DNA from: Corynebacterium yudongzhengii
GTDB taxonomy: Bacteria; Actinomycetota; Actinomycetes; Mycobacteriales; Mycobacteriaceae
Direction of reading: 5' to 3'
DNA: 64,000 nucleotides
Assembly: GCF_003065405.1 (NCBI RefSeq)
Contig: NZ_CP026947.1
Coordinates: 434,001-498,000 of the forward strand
The notes beneath the pieces were generated by a model, which saw only the letters and a list, made by a program, of their open reading frames with translations, was not told where the DNA came from and searched no databases. The position numbers and the translations under genes are program-made. This document shows positions 47,453-56,393 of the stretch, one piece after another. The first letter of the stretch is position 1. Each line of letters starts with the position of its first letter.

Positions 47453-48055
47453 CTATTGCACGAGGTCGATGACGAGGCGCTGCGGGTTATCGAGCACCTG
47501 CACCGAATAGGGCACCGGCGTGTTCAGCCCGATGACGAACTGGGAGCGCCCCTCAAAGGTGCCGAGGCTATAGACCTCAGTGACGTTCCCAGAGCCCGGG
47601 ATCGTTCCCAGCTCGGGGTCTTCCTCACCGAGCTCGAAGGGGTAGACGGTGCCGTCGATGTTGACGTTGAGGGCGATATCCCCGGTAAAAGTCACACCCC
47701 GGCCCGAGCCCTGCTGGGAGGGGGCGTCGGTGTAGTCGATGAACCAGCCGGGCTCGCCTTCGCCGATGAGGTCGAAGACGACGCGGTCGAAACCAGCGTG
47801 CGAGCCGATGCGCACATCAGTGACCATGAGCTGCGAGGGCTCCGGCGGGCGCAGGGTCTTCATCTCCCGGTCGGCGTTATCGAAGGGGTCGATGCCTGCT
47901 TCCGCGGACGAGGAAGAGACCCCAGCCTCAATGGTCTCGGAGACGCCGGCGCCGGCCGAATCCTCGGCGACCGCGCAGGAAGGCAGACATAACGCCGTGG
48001 CGCCGACGAGAGCGGCGGCAATCCGGCGATGTCGTACCTCTCCTATGAAATCCAT
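47453..48055 (-). CDS. Putative lipoprotein with AMIN-like domain
   Basis: The protein has 200 residues. The signal sequence ends in LCLPSC, a lipobox-like L-x-x-C, with acylated Cys probable. The mature domain has MVTDVRIGSHAGFDRVVFDL, GWFIDYTDAPSQ and YSVQVLDNPQRLVIDLVQ, the AMIN-like (N-terminal amidase-domain type) fold. It would lie outside the membrane, perhaps binding cell-wall material. It converges with imuB and ends seven bases from it. Confidence 0.78.
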   Translation of the reverse strand: MDFIGEVRHRRIAAALVGATALCLPSCAVAEDSAGAGVSETIEAGVSSSSAEAGIDPFDNADREMKTLRPPEPSQLMVTDVRIGSHAGFDRVVFDLIGEGEPGWFIDYTDAPSQQGSGRGVTFTGDIALNVNIDGTVYPFELGEEDPELGTIPGSGNVTEVYSLGTFEGRSQFVIGLNTPVPYSVQVLDNPQRLVIDLVQ

Positions 48056-48180
48056 CGCCCCTAACCGTATAACGCCAACGCACCCTGAGGAAACTTGGAC
48101 GAGTACTTCAAAAGCTTTTGTGAGGTGATTGTTACCTTTTGGGAGGGGGCGCGGGCTGCGCTTATGGTGCGTTTACGCGT

Positions 48181-48230
48181 TTCGAAGGCGGTGTTTCCTT
48201 GAGGGCTGATTTCGAGCAGCGATAGCGCGG
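48181..48230 (+). repeat. Degenerate half of the hairpin repeat
   Basis: The stretch around GATTTCGAGCAGCGATAGCGC matches the right half plus 3' flank of the intact copies (TTTCGACCAGCGCTATCGC) with several mismatches and no left half. It lies 215 bases upstream of copy 4's left end, so it may be the decayed first member of the array. Confidence 0.5.
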
Positions 48231-48299
48231 CGTGCGAATGCGGGGACTCAGGTCTGGTGGCGGCCGGCTTTATGGAATTTCGTGTCGTTCGAACACAAA

Positions 48300-48339
48300 T
48301 GCTTGAAGGAAGAACCTTGTAGGACGCGCCCTTCAAGCA
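48300..48339 (+). other. Isolated hairpin in the 48-kb intergenic region
   Basis: TGCTTGAAG and CTTCAAGCA form a 9-bp perfect stem around a 22-base loop. No T-run follows. It is unrelated in sequence to the 80-bp repeat. Beyond the repeats, the 48056-48814 gap holds no supported gene. Confidence 0.5.
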
Positions 48340-48445
48340 TCTTCCTTTAAGGGTTTGTGCAGCAGCAACGCGGGCCGCGCAGAAAAGCGGGCCTGCGGAA
48401 TGTCAAGCGCCCTACCGGTTATGCAGCGGTAGCGCTCTCGCGCGC

Positions 48446-48525
48446 CTGGTCGAAAGGAGGAGCCCCTAAACGAGTCCCACGCGGTCGAAACCAGCACTCC
48501 TTTAGGGGTGACTGTTTTCGACCAG
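48446..48525 (+). repeat. 80-bp hairpin repeat, copy 4
   Basis: The outer arms are identical to other copies. Inner arms are CCCCTAAA and TTTAGGGG at element positions 18-25 and 56-63. At pair 22/59 it is T-A where copies 2 and 3 have G-C. Confidence 0.9.
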
Positions 48526-48656
48526 CGCTATCGCATCATGGAATTACGGCGAAGCAAGCGCGCTCCCTCACCGGCGGATCGCACCACCCGCCCCATCAGC
48601 CCCAACAGTGAGCTCGCACGGTCGGCTAGGCGCAGTCCTGCCATGCCGCGCTCACG

Positions 48657-48736
48657 CTGGTCGAAAGGAGGGACCCCTAAACGAGTCCCACGCGGTCGAA
48701 ACCAGCACTCCTTTAGGGGTGACTGTTTTCGACCAG
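48657..48736 (+). repeat. 80-bp hairpin repeat, copy 5
   Basis: It is almost identical to copy 4 and starts 211 bases after it in the same orientation. Extended flanks (CCATG...CATGG) also pair, making the whole palindrome about 110 bp. Confidence 0.9.
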
Positions 48737-48814
48737 CGCTATCGCAACATGGGGCACGCAAACGTCCAGCCCCAGCAGCCCCAGCAGCCCCAGGCCCCAA
48801 GCGCAGAGCAGCGC

Positions 48815-49495
48815 CTACCGCCGCATGACCTTCTTGGAGAGCCAGTTGCCGATGAACTGCGCGATCTGGACGATCACGACGATCACCAGCACCGCGGCGT
48901 AGGTCGCCTCGAGGTCGAAGGCGCGGTAGCCGTAGACGATCGCGAAGTCGCCGAGGCCGCCGGCGCCGATGTAGCCGGCCATGGCGGACATGTCGACGAT
49001 GGCGATGAACAGGAAGGTGTAGCCCAGAATCAGCGGGCCCAGGGCCTCCGGGATGATCACCGTGCGGATGATCTGCCACGGGGTAGCCCCCATGGAGCGG
49101 GCGGCTTCGATCTTGCCGGGGTCGATGGCCACGAGGTTCTGCTCGACGATGCGGGCCACCGCGAAGGTCGCGGCGATGACCATGACGAAGATCGCCGCGC
49201 TGCGCCCGATCGTCGTGCCGACCACCAGGATCGTAATCGGCGCCACCATCGCGATGAGGATGATGAACGGGATCGGCCGGATGAAGTTCACCAGCACGTT
49301 GAGGATCCAGTAGATGGGGCGGTTGCGCAGGATGCCGGAGTCCCGGGTGGTGTAGAGCAGCACGCCGACGATGAGTCCGAACACGCCGGAGAGCGCCAGG
49401 GTCACGGTGACCATGACGAGGGTGTCGACGATCGCCTCCAGGAACGACGGGCCGAGCCGGCCCCAGTCAGCTGCCAGGATCATTGCGTCGGTCAT
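48815..49495 (-). CDS. metI: Methionine ABC transporter permease MetI
   Basis: The protein has 226 residues with five to six helices. The ABC permease signature is EAARSMGATPWQIIRTVIIPEALGP-like (begins IDPGKIEAARSMGATPWQII), and IRPIPFIILIAMVAPITILV is typical of MetI. With MetN and MetQ it imports methionine. ATG 49495 overlaps the metN stop (ATGA). It ends close to the hairpin repeats. Confidence 0.93.
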   Translation of the reverse strand: MTDAMILAADWGRLGPSFLEAIVDTLVMVTVTLALSGVFGLIVGVLLYTTRDSGILRNRPIYWILNVLVNFIRPIPFIILIAMVAPITILVVGTTIGRSAAIFVMVIAATFAVARIVEQNLVAIDPGKIEAARSMGATPWQIIRTVIIPEALGPLILGYTFLFIAIVDMSAMAGYIGAGGLGDFAIVYGYRAFDLEATYAAVLVIVVIVQIAQFIGNWLSKKVMRR

Positions 49496-50496
49496 CGGGA
49501 GAGCTCCTCAATCTCGGTGCGGGTGGCCATGTCCTTGTGGAAGCGGTCGATGGCGGCGTCGTCGCCGTTGAGCTGGACGGTGACTTTGCCGAAGGACTGT
49601 TCCTGCAGGGTGGTGATGCCACCGTGGACGACGTTGATGCTCACTCCGGCGTCACGCAAGGGGGCGATGGCGTCGAAGAAGCCGGATTCCTCGGTGAGGT
49701 TGACGGTGAAGAAGCGCCCCGGCTTGGCGAGCAGCTCCTGGGTCTCTACCGCATCGGGGGTGTTGCGCAGGCTCGTGGCGACGAAGCGTTGCGCCACCGC
49801 GGTCTGCGGGTGGGAGAAGACCTCGTAGACGGTGCCGTATTCGACGACGCGGCCGTTTTCCATGACGGCGACCTTGTCGGCGATGGAGCGCACCACCTCC
49901 ATCTCGTGGGTGATCACGACGATCGTGATGCCGAGCTCCTCATTGACCTTGCGCAAAAGCGCTAGCACCTCTTGGGTGGTTTCTGGGTCGAGGGCGGAGG
50001 TGGCTTCGTCGGCAAGCAAAAGCCGCGGCTCGCGGGCCAAGGCGCGGGCGATGCCCACGCGCTGCTTCTGGCCACCGGAGAGCTGCTCGGGGTAGCTCTT
50101 GCCGCGCTCGGCGAGACCGACGAACTTTAAGAGCTCCTCGACGCGCTCTTTGCGGTTCTTCACTCCGGAAATCTGCAGCGGGTATTCGATGTTGCCGGCC
50201 GCGGAGCGCGAGTCGAAGAGGTTGAACTGCTGGAAGATCATGCCGATCTCCCGGCGGATGGCGCGCAGCTGCTTTTCTGACTTGCCGACGACGTCGGTGC
50301 CGTCGAGAAGCAACTCGCCGCCGGTGGCGGAATCCAGGCCGTTGATAAGCCGCACCAGGGTGGACTTGCCAGCGCCCGAGTAGCCGATGACGCCCAAGAT
50401 TTCGCCGGGCTCGACGGTTAAGGTGACGTTGTCGACGGCGCGGACGTCGCCGAAGTCCTTCGTGACTCCGCGGAACTCGATGCGCGTGCCGGCCAC
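49492..50496 (-). CDS. metN: Methionine ABC transporter ATPase MetN
   Basis: The protein has 334 residues. Walker A is GYSGAGKSTLVRLINGL, the signature is LSGGQKQRVGIARALA and Walker B is LLLADEATSALD. A C-terminal NIL domain of about 80 residues (FFTVNLTEESGFFDAIAPLR) binds methionine and inhibits the transporter. The first base of GTG overlaps the metQ stop. It powers methionine uptake. Confidence 0.95.
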   Translation of the reverse strand: MAGTRIEFRGVTKDFGDVRAVDNVTLTVEPGEILGVIGYSGAGKSTLVRLINGLDSATGGELLLDGTDVVGKSEKQLRAIRREIGMIFQQFNLFDSRSAAGNIEYPLQISGVKNRKERVEELLKFVGLAERGKSYPEQLSGGQKQRVGIARALAREPRLLLADEATSALDPETTQEVLALLRKVNEELGITIVVITHEMEVVRSIADKVAVMENGRVVEYGTVYEVFSHPQTAVAQRFVATSLRNTPDAVETQELLAKPGRFFTVNLTEESGFFDAIAPLRDAGVSINVVHGGITTLQEQSFGKVTVQLNGDDAAIDRFHKDMATRTEIEELSR

Positions 50497-51371
50497 TACT
50501 GAGCCTCAGACTCGAGTCGGTCGAGGATCTCCTGGAGCTCCTCCTGGGAGCGGTCGACGGGCACGGCGGTGCCGCCGGAGGACTCGAGCACGGCCTCCTC
50601 GACGGCCGGGTCCTTCCACAGCTCAGCCAGGCGGTGGATCTCCTCGTTGTCCGCGTTATCCGGTGTGGTCACCCAGACGTTGATGTAGGGCTCGGCCTCC
50701 TCGTTGGACGGGTCATCCTGGAAGATGGCCTCCTTAGGGTCGATGCCGGCGCGCTCGAGGAAGGAGTTGTTGATGACGGCCGGGTTGCCCTCCTGGTAGA
50801 CGGCGGCGGTCTGGGCGGCGTCGACCGGGGTGACGGTGACGTCGGAGGCCTCTTCGTCGATATCCGCCGGGGTCGGGTTGATGAGGCCGTCTTCGCGCAG
50901 GGTGACCAGGCCGGCCTGGACGAGGACGTTGATGGCGCGGCCCTGGTTGGTGGAGTCGTTCGGGATGGCGATCTCTTCGCCCTCGATGCCGTCGAGCGAG
51001 TCATGGCCCTGCCAGAACAGTGCCAGCGGGTAGATCTCGGTGGCGGAGATCGGGGTCAGATCGGCGTTCGAGCCGACGTTGTACTCGGAGAGGAACTGCA
51101 GGTGCTGGAACTTGTTGACGTCGATCTGGTCCTGCGCCAGGGCGTCGTTCGGGGTGTTGTAGTCGGAGAAGTCGACGATCTCGATGTCGATGCCCTCTTC
51201 CTCGGCAAGATCCGCGAAGACATCCCACTCGCGCATGTTGGTATCGGTGCTGCCGATGCGGATCGGGCCGCCTTCGCCGGGCTCTCCGCCGCCGTCGGCA
51301 CCGCAGGCGACGAGGGTGGTGGCGCTCAGGGAAACGGCAGCCAGGCCGCCGATGATCTTCTGAAACTTCAT
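50496..51371 (-). CDS. metQ: Methionine-binding lipoprotein MetQ
   Basis: The protein has 291 residues. The lipobox is TTLVAC, with Cys 23 by count after a KFQKIIGGLAAVSLSAT signal. IRIGSTDTNMREWDVFADLA, LAQDQIDVNKFQHLQFLSEY and IAIPNDSTNQGRAINVLV match the NlpA/MetQ family. ATG 51371 follows GAAAGGTGA. It starts the metQ-metN-metI operon, divergent from dnaE2, an order also seen in C. glutamicum. Confidence 0.94.
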   Translation of the reverse strand: MKFQKIIGGLAAVSLSATTLVACGADGGGEPGEGGPIRIGSTDTNMREWDVFADLAEEEGIDIEIVDFSDYNTPNDALAQDQIDVNKFQHLQFLSEYNVGSNADLTPISATEIYPLALFWQGHDSLDGIEGEEIAIPNDSTNQGRAINVLVQAGLVTLREDGLINPTPADIDEEASDVTVTPVDAAQTAAVYQEGNPAVINNSFLERAGIDPKEAIFQDDPSNEEAEPYINVWVTTPDNADNEEIHRLAELWKDPAVEEAVLESSGGTAVPVDRSQEELQEILDRLESEAQ

Positions 51372-51477
51372 GAATGAGTCACCTTTCTGGAGTCGGTGGT
51401 TATAACACGCCACCTGCCGAAGCGGTGAGGCACGCGGGAAGGGAGCGCTGAATCTCCTGCCAGAAACTAGCACCCGT

Positions 51478-51493
51478 TGTACCGCTTAGTCTA
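51478..51493 (-). promoter_or_regulatory. Possible McbR operator upstream of metQ
   Basis: On the minus strand TAGAC-TAAGCG-GTACA fits the McbR consensus TAGAC-N6-GTCTA perfectly in the left arm and with two or more mismatches in the right. McbR represses methionine genes in C. glutamicum, so control of metQNI here is plausible. Confidence 0.35.
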
Positions 51494-51506
51494 GTTGGCG
51501 CAACCC

Positions 51507-51535
51507 TTGCGTGCGAAAAAGCGTTCGATTATGGT
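51507..51535 (+). promoter_or_regulatory. dnaE2 promoter with LexA-like SOS box
   Basis: TTGCGT (51507-51512), a 17-base spacer and TATGGT (51530-51535) give -35 and -10 boxes. CGAAAAAGCGTTCG (51514-51527) in the spacer is a GAAC-N4-GTTC dyad with one mismatch. The transcript should start at or near GTG 51543. Confidence 0.65.
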
Positions 51536-51542
51536 GTGGGGC

Positions 51543-54500
51543 GTGAGATTTAACGGGGGAGTACCACTGAACTGGTCCCGCTTTGAGTGCATCCTCGCCG
51601 GGCGGTCAGGGCCTACACCTATACCTGCCAGTACACCTGAGCGTACCCACGGCCCGGCGGGTGTCTCGCGGCCCTTCGCGGAGCTGCACGCCGTGTCCAA
51701 CTACAGTTTTCTCGGCGGCGCCAGCTCCCCGCGGGAACTTGTCTACCGCGCTCATGAGCTGGGGATTCGGGCGCTCGGCTTGGTGGATCGGGATGGCTTT
51801 TACGGGGCGGTGCAGTTCGCGGAGGCGGCTGCGGAAATTAGCATGCCCACCGTGTTCGGCGCGGAGTTAAGCCTCGATCACAGGGTGTTGACGGTGCTCG
51901 CCCGCGGCCCGGAAGGCTACCGGCGGCTTTCTCGCCTCATCGCCGAGGCCGCGATGGCCGGCGGGCAGAAAGGTAGTGTCTCGTATCCGGAATTAGAACA
52001 GGTGGCCGAGCGACTCAAAAACCATTGCGTGGTGCTCGCTGACCCCTCCTGGGTGGCCGATATTCCCCGCCTGACCACCTGTTTCGGAGTGGACCAGGTG
52101 GTTCGTGAATACCCGGTGACCATGCAGCCGAGTGATGCCGATGATCACGTGCTCCTCGATCACTACAACAACCTCCGGGCCATCGCCTCGGCCCGCCCGG
52201 CCGCCGCCACCCGCCACCACGCCCGGCTGGCCGGCGCCAAACGCGCGCTGTCCCAGCGCCGCAGCCTCGCCGATCACTACGGCTTCTCCCACCCCATGGG
52301 CGCACCCTGGCTCCGCAGCGGCGACCAGCTCGCGCGGATGCTGCCGGGGCGAGAGAAGCTTATCGACGACACCCTAACGCTCGCCGAGGAATGCGCCTTC
52401 ACCCTCGACCTCGTCGCGCCCCGCCTGCCCGATTTCCCGGTTCCGGAAGGGCACACGGAGATGAGCTACTTGCGCGCTGAGACGTGGCGGCGGGCGCAGC
52501 ATCGCTACGCCCATCACCCAGAGGCAGTCCGCGATAAAGCCCGCAGCCAGATCGAACACGAGCTGAGCGTGATCGAGCAGCTCAACTTCCCCGGCTATTT
52601 CCTCATCGTCTGCGATCTGGTCGATTTCTGCGCTCGCGCGAACATCCTATGCCAGGGCCGGGGATCGGCGGCGAACTCCGCGGTGTGCTTCTCGCTGGGG
52701 ATCACCAACGCCGAACCTATCGGCGCCGGCCTGCTGTTCGAGCGTTTCCTCTCCCCGGAGCGTGACGGGCCGCCGGATATTGATATCGACATTGAATCCG
52801 GCCGGCGCGAGGAAGTCATCCAGTACGTCTACGCCACCCACGGGCGCGAGCGTGCCGCCCAGGTCGCGAACGTGATTACCTACCGTCGCAAAGGGGCACT
52901 GCGCGATGCCACCCGGGCGCTGGGCTATCCGCGCGGGGTGGAAGACGCCTGGTCGAAAGGGTTGAGCGCCCCGCCCCAGGACGTCGCCGAGCTCGCCGCC
53001 CAGTTCGAACGCCACCCGCGTCATCTCGGGATCCACTCCGGGGGCATGGTCATCTGTGATCGGCCTATCGCCGATGTCGTGCCCACCGAATGGGCCCGGA
53101 TGGAGGGCCGTTCCGTCATCCAATGGGACAAGGACGACGCGGCGTCGGCCGGGCTGGTGAAGTTCGACCTGCTGGGCCTCGGCATGCTCGAGGCGCTTCA
53201 CCACATGATTGACCTAGTGGCGGAGGCCGGTGTGCAGGTCAACCTCTGGGAGCTCGACCTCGCCGATGACAAGGTCTACGACATGCTCAGCCGCGCCGAC
53301 GCCGTCGGCGTCTTCCAGGTGGAATCCCGCGCCCAGCTGGCCACCCTGCCTAGGCTGCGGCCGCGGGAGTTCTTCGACCTCGTCGTCGAAGTCGCCCTCA
53401 TCAGACCCGGCCCGATCCAGGGCGGTTCCGTGCACCCGTATATCCGCCGCCGCAACGGCGAGGAACCTGTCACCTACGATCACCCGGTGTTAAAGAAAGC
53501 GTTGGCGAAAACCCTGGGGATCCCGCTGTTTCAGGAACAGCTCATGCAGATCGCGGTCGATGCCGCCGGCTTCAGCGGCGCGGAGGCCGATTCGTTGCGC
53601 CGGGCGATGGGCTCGAAGCGCTCCGTCGAGAAGATGGAGGCACTGCATGCCCGTTTCACTGAGGGGCTGAAAGAGACCAACAACATTACCGGCGAGGTCG
53701 CCGAGGTCCTCTGGAACAAGATCGTCGCCTTCGCCGCCTACGGTTTCCCCGAATCGCATGCGCAGTCTTTCGCCTCGCTGGTGTATTTTTCCGCCTGGTT
53801 CAAATGCCACTACCCGGCGCAGTTCTGCGTCGGGCTTCTGCGGGCCCAGCCGATGGGTTTTTATTCCCCGCAGTCGCTCATCCAGGACGCCCGCCGCCAC
53901 GGCATCACCATCCTGCCGGTTTGCGTCAACCACTCCGGTGCGCAAGCCCGGGTCGTCGACGGCGCGATCCGCATCGGGCTCAACCTCATCAAAGGACTCG
54001 GGCAGAAGGCGGCCGAAAGGATCGAGGCGCACGCCCCCTATGACTCCGTGGCGGATGTGGCCCGGCGAGCGGAGCTTAGCGTCGCGCAGGCCGAGGCGCT
54101 CGCGCGCGCCGGGGCGCTCGATATCTTTGGGCTCACCCGCCGGCAGGCGCAGTGGCAGGCCGGGGTGGCCGCCACCGAGAAACACGGCATGCTGCCGGGG
54201 ATGTCGGCGATCTCCGCCCCGGCGCTGCCGGGCATGAACTCCTTCGAGATGATGGTCGCCGACATCGCCTCGACCGGGGTGAGCCATGACCGCCAGCCCA
54301 TGGCAATGCTGCGCTCCCAACTTGCCGCCGCCGGGGTGTGCACGGCCGCGGAGCTTAGCACCGTGGAAGACGGCACGCGGGTACGCGTCGCCGGGGTAAT
54401 CACCCACCGCCAGCGCCCCCAGACCGCCTCCGGGCTGACGTTTTTGGGGCTGGAAGATGAGACCGGGCTGATCAACGCGATGATCTCCGTCGGGCTCTGG

Positions 54501-54653
54501 GCGCGCCAAAAGAGGTTGGCGCGCACCGCGAAGGCGCTCATCATCCGCGGCCAAGTCCAGAACGCCTCGGGCGCGGTCACGCTCGTGGCGGATCGCCTCG
54601 AAGACATCGACGTCGGGCAGTGGCTCTCACGCGGTGCGCGGGACTTTCGCTGA
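51543..54653 (+). CDS. dnaE2: Error-prone DNA polymerase DnaE2
   Basis: The protein has 1036 residues from GTG 51543, chosen because the -10 box TATGGT lies seven bases upstream. The PHP domain begins FAELHAVSNYSFLGGASSPR. The catalytic Asp cluster is in PPDIDIDIESGRREEVIQ, and GIHSGGMVICD and KFDLLGLGML follow. A C-terminal OB fold is included (VRVAGVITHRQRPQTASGLT). It is the SOS-inducible lesion-bypass polymerase of the ImuA'/ImuB/DnaE2 mutasome. Confidence 0.95.
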   Translation: MRFNGGVPLNWSRFECILAGRSGPTPIPASTPERTHGPAGVSRPFAELHAVSNYSFLGGASSPRELVYRAHELGIRALGLVDRDGFYGAVQFAEAAAEISMPTVFGAELSLDHRVLTVLARGPEGYRRLSRLIAEAAMAGGQKGSVSYPELEQVAERLKNHCVVLADPSWVADIPRLTTCFGVDQVVREYPVTMQPSDADDHVLLDHYNNLRAIASARPAAATRHHARLAGAKRALSQRRSLADHYGFSHPMGAPWLRSGDQLARMLPGREKLIDDTLTLAEECAFTLDLVAPRLPDFPVPEGHTEMSYLRAETWRRAQHRYAHHPEAVRDKARSQIEHELSVIEQLNFPGYFLIVCDLVDFCARANILCQGRGSAANSAVCFSLGITNAEPIGAGLLFERFLSPERDGPPDIDIDIESGRREEVIQYVYATHGRERAAQVANVITYRRKGALRDATRALGYPRGVEDAWSKGLSAPPQDVAELAAQFERHPRHLGIHSGGMVICDRPIADVVPTEWARMEGRSVIQWDKDDAASAGLVKFDLLGLGMLEALHHMIDLVAEAGVQVNLWELDLADDKVYDMLSRADAVGVFQVESRAQLATLPRLRPREFFDLVVEVALIRPGPIQGGSVHPYIRRRNGEEPVTYDHPVLKKALAKTLGIPLFQEQLMQIAVDAAGFSGAEADSLRRAMGSKRSVEKMEALHARFTEGLKETNNITGEVAEVLWNKIVAFAAYGFPESHAQSFASLVYFSAWFKCHYPAQFCVGLLRAQPMGFYSPQSLIQDARRHGITILPVCVNHSGAQARVVDGAIRIGLNLIKGLGQKAAERIEAHAPYDSVADVARRAELSVAQAEALARAGALDIFGLTRRQAQWQAGVAATEKHGMLPGMSAISAPALPGMNSFEMMVADIASTGVSHDRQPMAMLRSQLAAAGVCTAAELSTVEDGTRVRVAGVITHRQRPQTASGLTFLGLEDETGLINAMISVGLWARQKRLARTAKALIIRGQVQNASGAVTLVADRLEDIDVGQWLSRGARDFR

Positions 54654-55496
54654 GACTCTCACCGAGCGCCAGTGGTGCACCACGAGCACCACGGCGAAGA
54701 TCAGCCCGTAGATCACCGCCATCGTGGCGGAGGTGGCCACGTTCAACACGAGCGCGAAGAAGAACCCACTCGTAGCCGCCACGGCGGCGATCACCAGGGT
54801 CCAGATCGTCAGCGGCGCCAGCCGGGTACAGAAGACCTGCGCCGTCGCCGCTGGGGCGATCACCAGCGCGATGACCAAGAGGGCGCCGGCGGCATAGAAC
54901 GCCGCTGTCACCGTCAGCGCCACGATGAGCATGTACACGCCGTGGATCAGGCCCCGCCGAATCCCCAGCACGCTCGCCCCGTCCGGGTCGAAGGTGGAGA
55001 TCACCAGCTGAGGCCACAACGCCGCCAACACCACGACGTTGAACAGCAACACCGCCAGCATGATGTAGAGATACGTCGGCCCGAGATCGAGGCCGCCGAT
55101 CACCAGCCGGTCGAAGGCCACCAGGTTCAAATCCCCGACCAACACGGTGTGGGTATCCAGATGCAGCGAGGCGAACTCGCTGGAGACGATGATGACGCCC
55201 ACGGCGAAAAGCGCGGGAAACACCAGCCCCAAGGGAGCGTCGCCAGCCACTAACCCGGTGTTTTTCAGCCACTCCGTACCCACGACCACGACCAGCCCCG
55301 CGATGGTCGCGCCGAGGAGCAAAAGAGGCGATTGCAGATCGCGGGTAAAGAAATAGCCGAGCACGATGCCGGGGAAGACGGCGTGGCCGAGGCCGTCGAT
55401 AAGCATGGACTGCTGGCGCAGCACCACGAAAATCCCGGACAGCGCGCTGGTCAGGGCGGTGGCTAAGGCGACTACCCAGACACTGAGGAGGAACAT
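54627..55496 (-). CDS. Metal ABC transporter permease, second of two
   Basis: The protein has 289 residues with about eight helices, including RQQSMLIDGLGHAVFPGIVL and LLVIALVIAPAATAQVFCTR, both family ABC-3 (Mn/Zn) permease motifs. ATG 55496 has AAAGGAGGC upstream. It overlaps the 3' end of dnaE2 tail to tail by 27 bases and the upstream permease gene by 25 bases. Confidence 0.9.
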   Translation of the reverse strand: MFLLSVWVVALATALTSALSGIFVVLRQQSMLIDGLGHAVFPGIVLGYFFTRDLQSPLLLLGATIAGLVVVVGTEWLKNTGLVAGDAPLGLVFPALFAVGVIIVSSEFASLHLDTHTVLVGDLNLVAFDRLVIGGLDLGPTYLYIMLAVLLFNVVVLAALWPQLVISTFDPDGASVLGIRRGLIHGVYMLIVALTVTAAFYAAGALLVIALVIAPAATAQVFCTRLAPLTIWTLVIAAVAATSGFFFALVLNVATSATMAVIYGLIFAVVLVVHHWRSVRVSAKVPRTA

Positions 55497-56392
55497 GCCG
55501 CCTCCTTTCTCACACCGCGCCGCTGCCGGCGCGCCCGCGGCGAAAGTGTTAGCGAGACCACCATGAGCACGGCCAAAACGATGACGATGATCGGACCGGT
55601 GGGCAAAGGCCCGTAGGCCAAGGAGAGATAGGAGCCCACGAGCGAGGCCACCAGCCCGACTACCCCGGAGAGCAGCGCCATCGATGACGGCCTTCCGGTC
55701 CACTGGCGGGCGATGACCGGAGGGGTGATCACGAAGGCGACCATCAAGACCAGCCCCACGGTTTTGACGCCAATGACGGTGGCGACCACGATCGACGCGG
55801 TGAGCAGAAGATCGAGCACACCTGCCCGAAAGCCCAAAAGGCGCGACTGATCGGGGTCGAAGGTGTGCAGGATGAGTTCCTTAAACACCACCACGACCAC
55901 CGCGAGCACCACGGCGGAGATCAGCAGCGAGATGTGCAGATCCGAGCGGGTGATCGAGGCGGCGTTGCCGAACAGGTAGTCCTGGATGCCGCCTTTGTCC
56001 GGATAAGGGTTTTGGGAAATGTGCTGCATAAGCACCATGCCGAAGCCGAACGTGGTGGATAAGACGATGGCCATGGCGGCGTCGTGGCGCACGGTGGTTA
56101 GCCGGGAGATCCACCGGGTGAGATACACCGCTGCGGTGCCCACGATAACCGCGCCCAGAAGAAGGCCCGCGAGGTGGCGCAGCGGCAGGCCGGCGGCGCT
56201 TAATGCGAGGAAGGCGATCATGGTGCCGGGCAGGGCGGCGTGGGAGATGACGTCGGCAAGCATCGCTTGGCGACGCAAATACGTAAACACCCCCAACGTT
56301 CCCGCGGTGGCGCCGATTATGGCGCTGGTCGCGGTGGTCATGAGGTAGGTGTGGTTGGTCACCATCTGCGCGAATTGTTCCCAGAGGGTCAT
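55472..56392 (-). CDS. Metal ABC transporter permease, first of two
   Basis: The protein has 306 residues with about eight helices. LRRQAMLADVISHAALPGTM and the later VGLVLMVAFVITPPVIARQ are ABC-3 permease motifs. ATG 56392 is used, one base after the ATPase stop. The ending is basic and Ser-rich. The two permeases probably form a heterodimer. Confidence 0.9.
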   Translation of the reverse strand: MTLWEQFAQMVTNHTYLMTTATSAIIGATAGTLGVFTYLRRQAMLADVISHAALPGTMIAFLALSAAGLPLRHLAGLLLGAVIVGTAAVYLTRWISRLTTVRHDAAMAIVLSTTFGFGMVLMQHISQNPYPDKGGIQDYLFGNAASITRSDLHISLLISAVVLAVVVVVFKELILHTFDPDQSRLLGFRAGVLDLLLTASIVVATVIGVKTVGLVLMVAFVITPPVIARQWTGRPSSMALLSGVVGLVASLVGSYLSLAYGPLPTGPIIVIVLAVLMVVSLTLSPRARRQRRGVRKEAACSSSVSG

Positions 56393-56393
56393 G

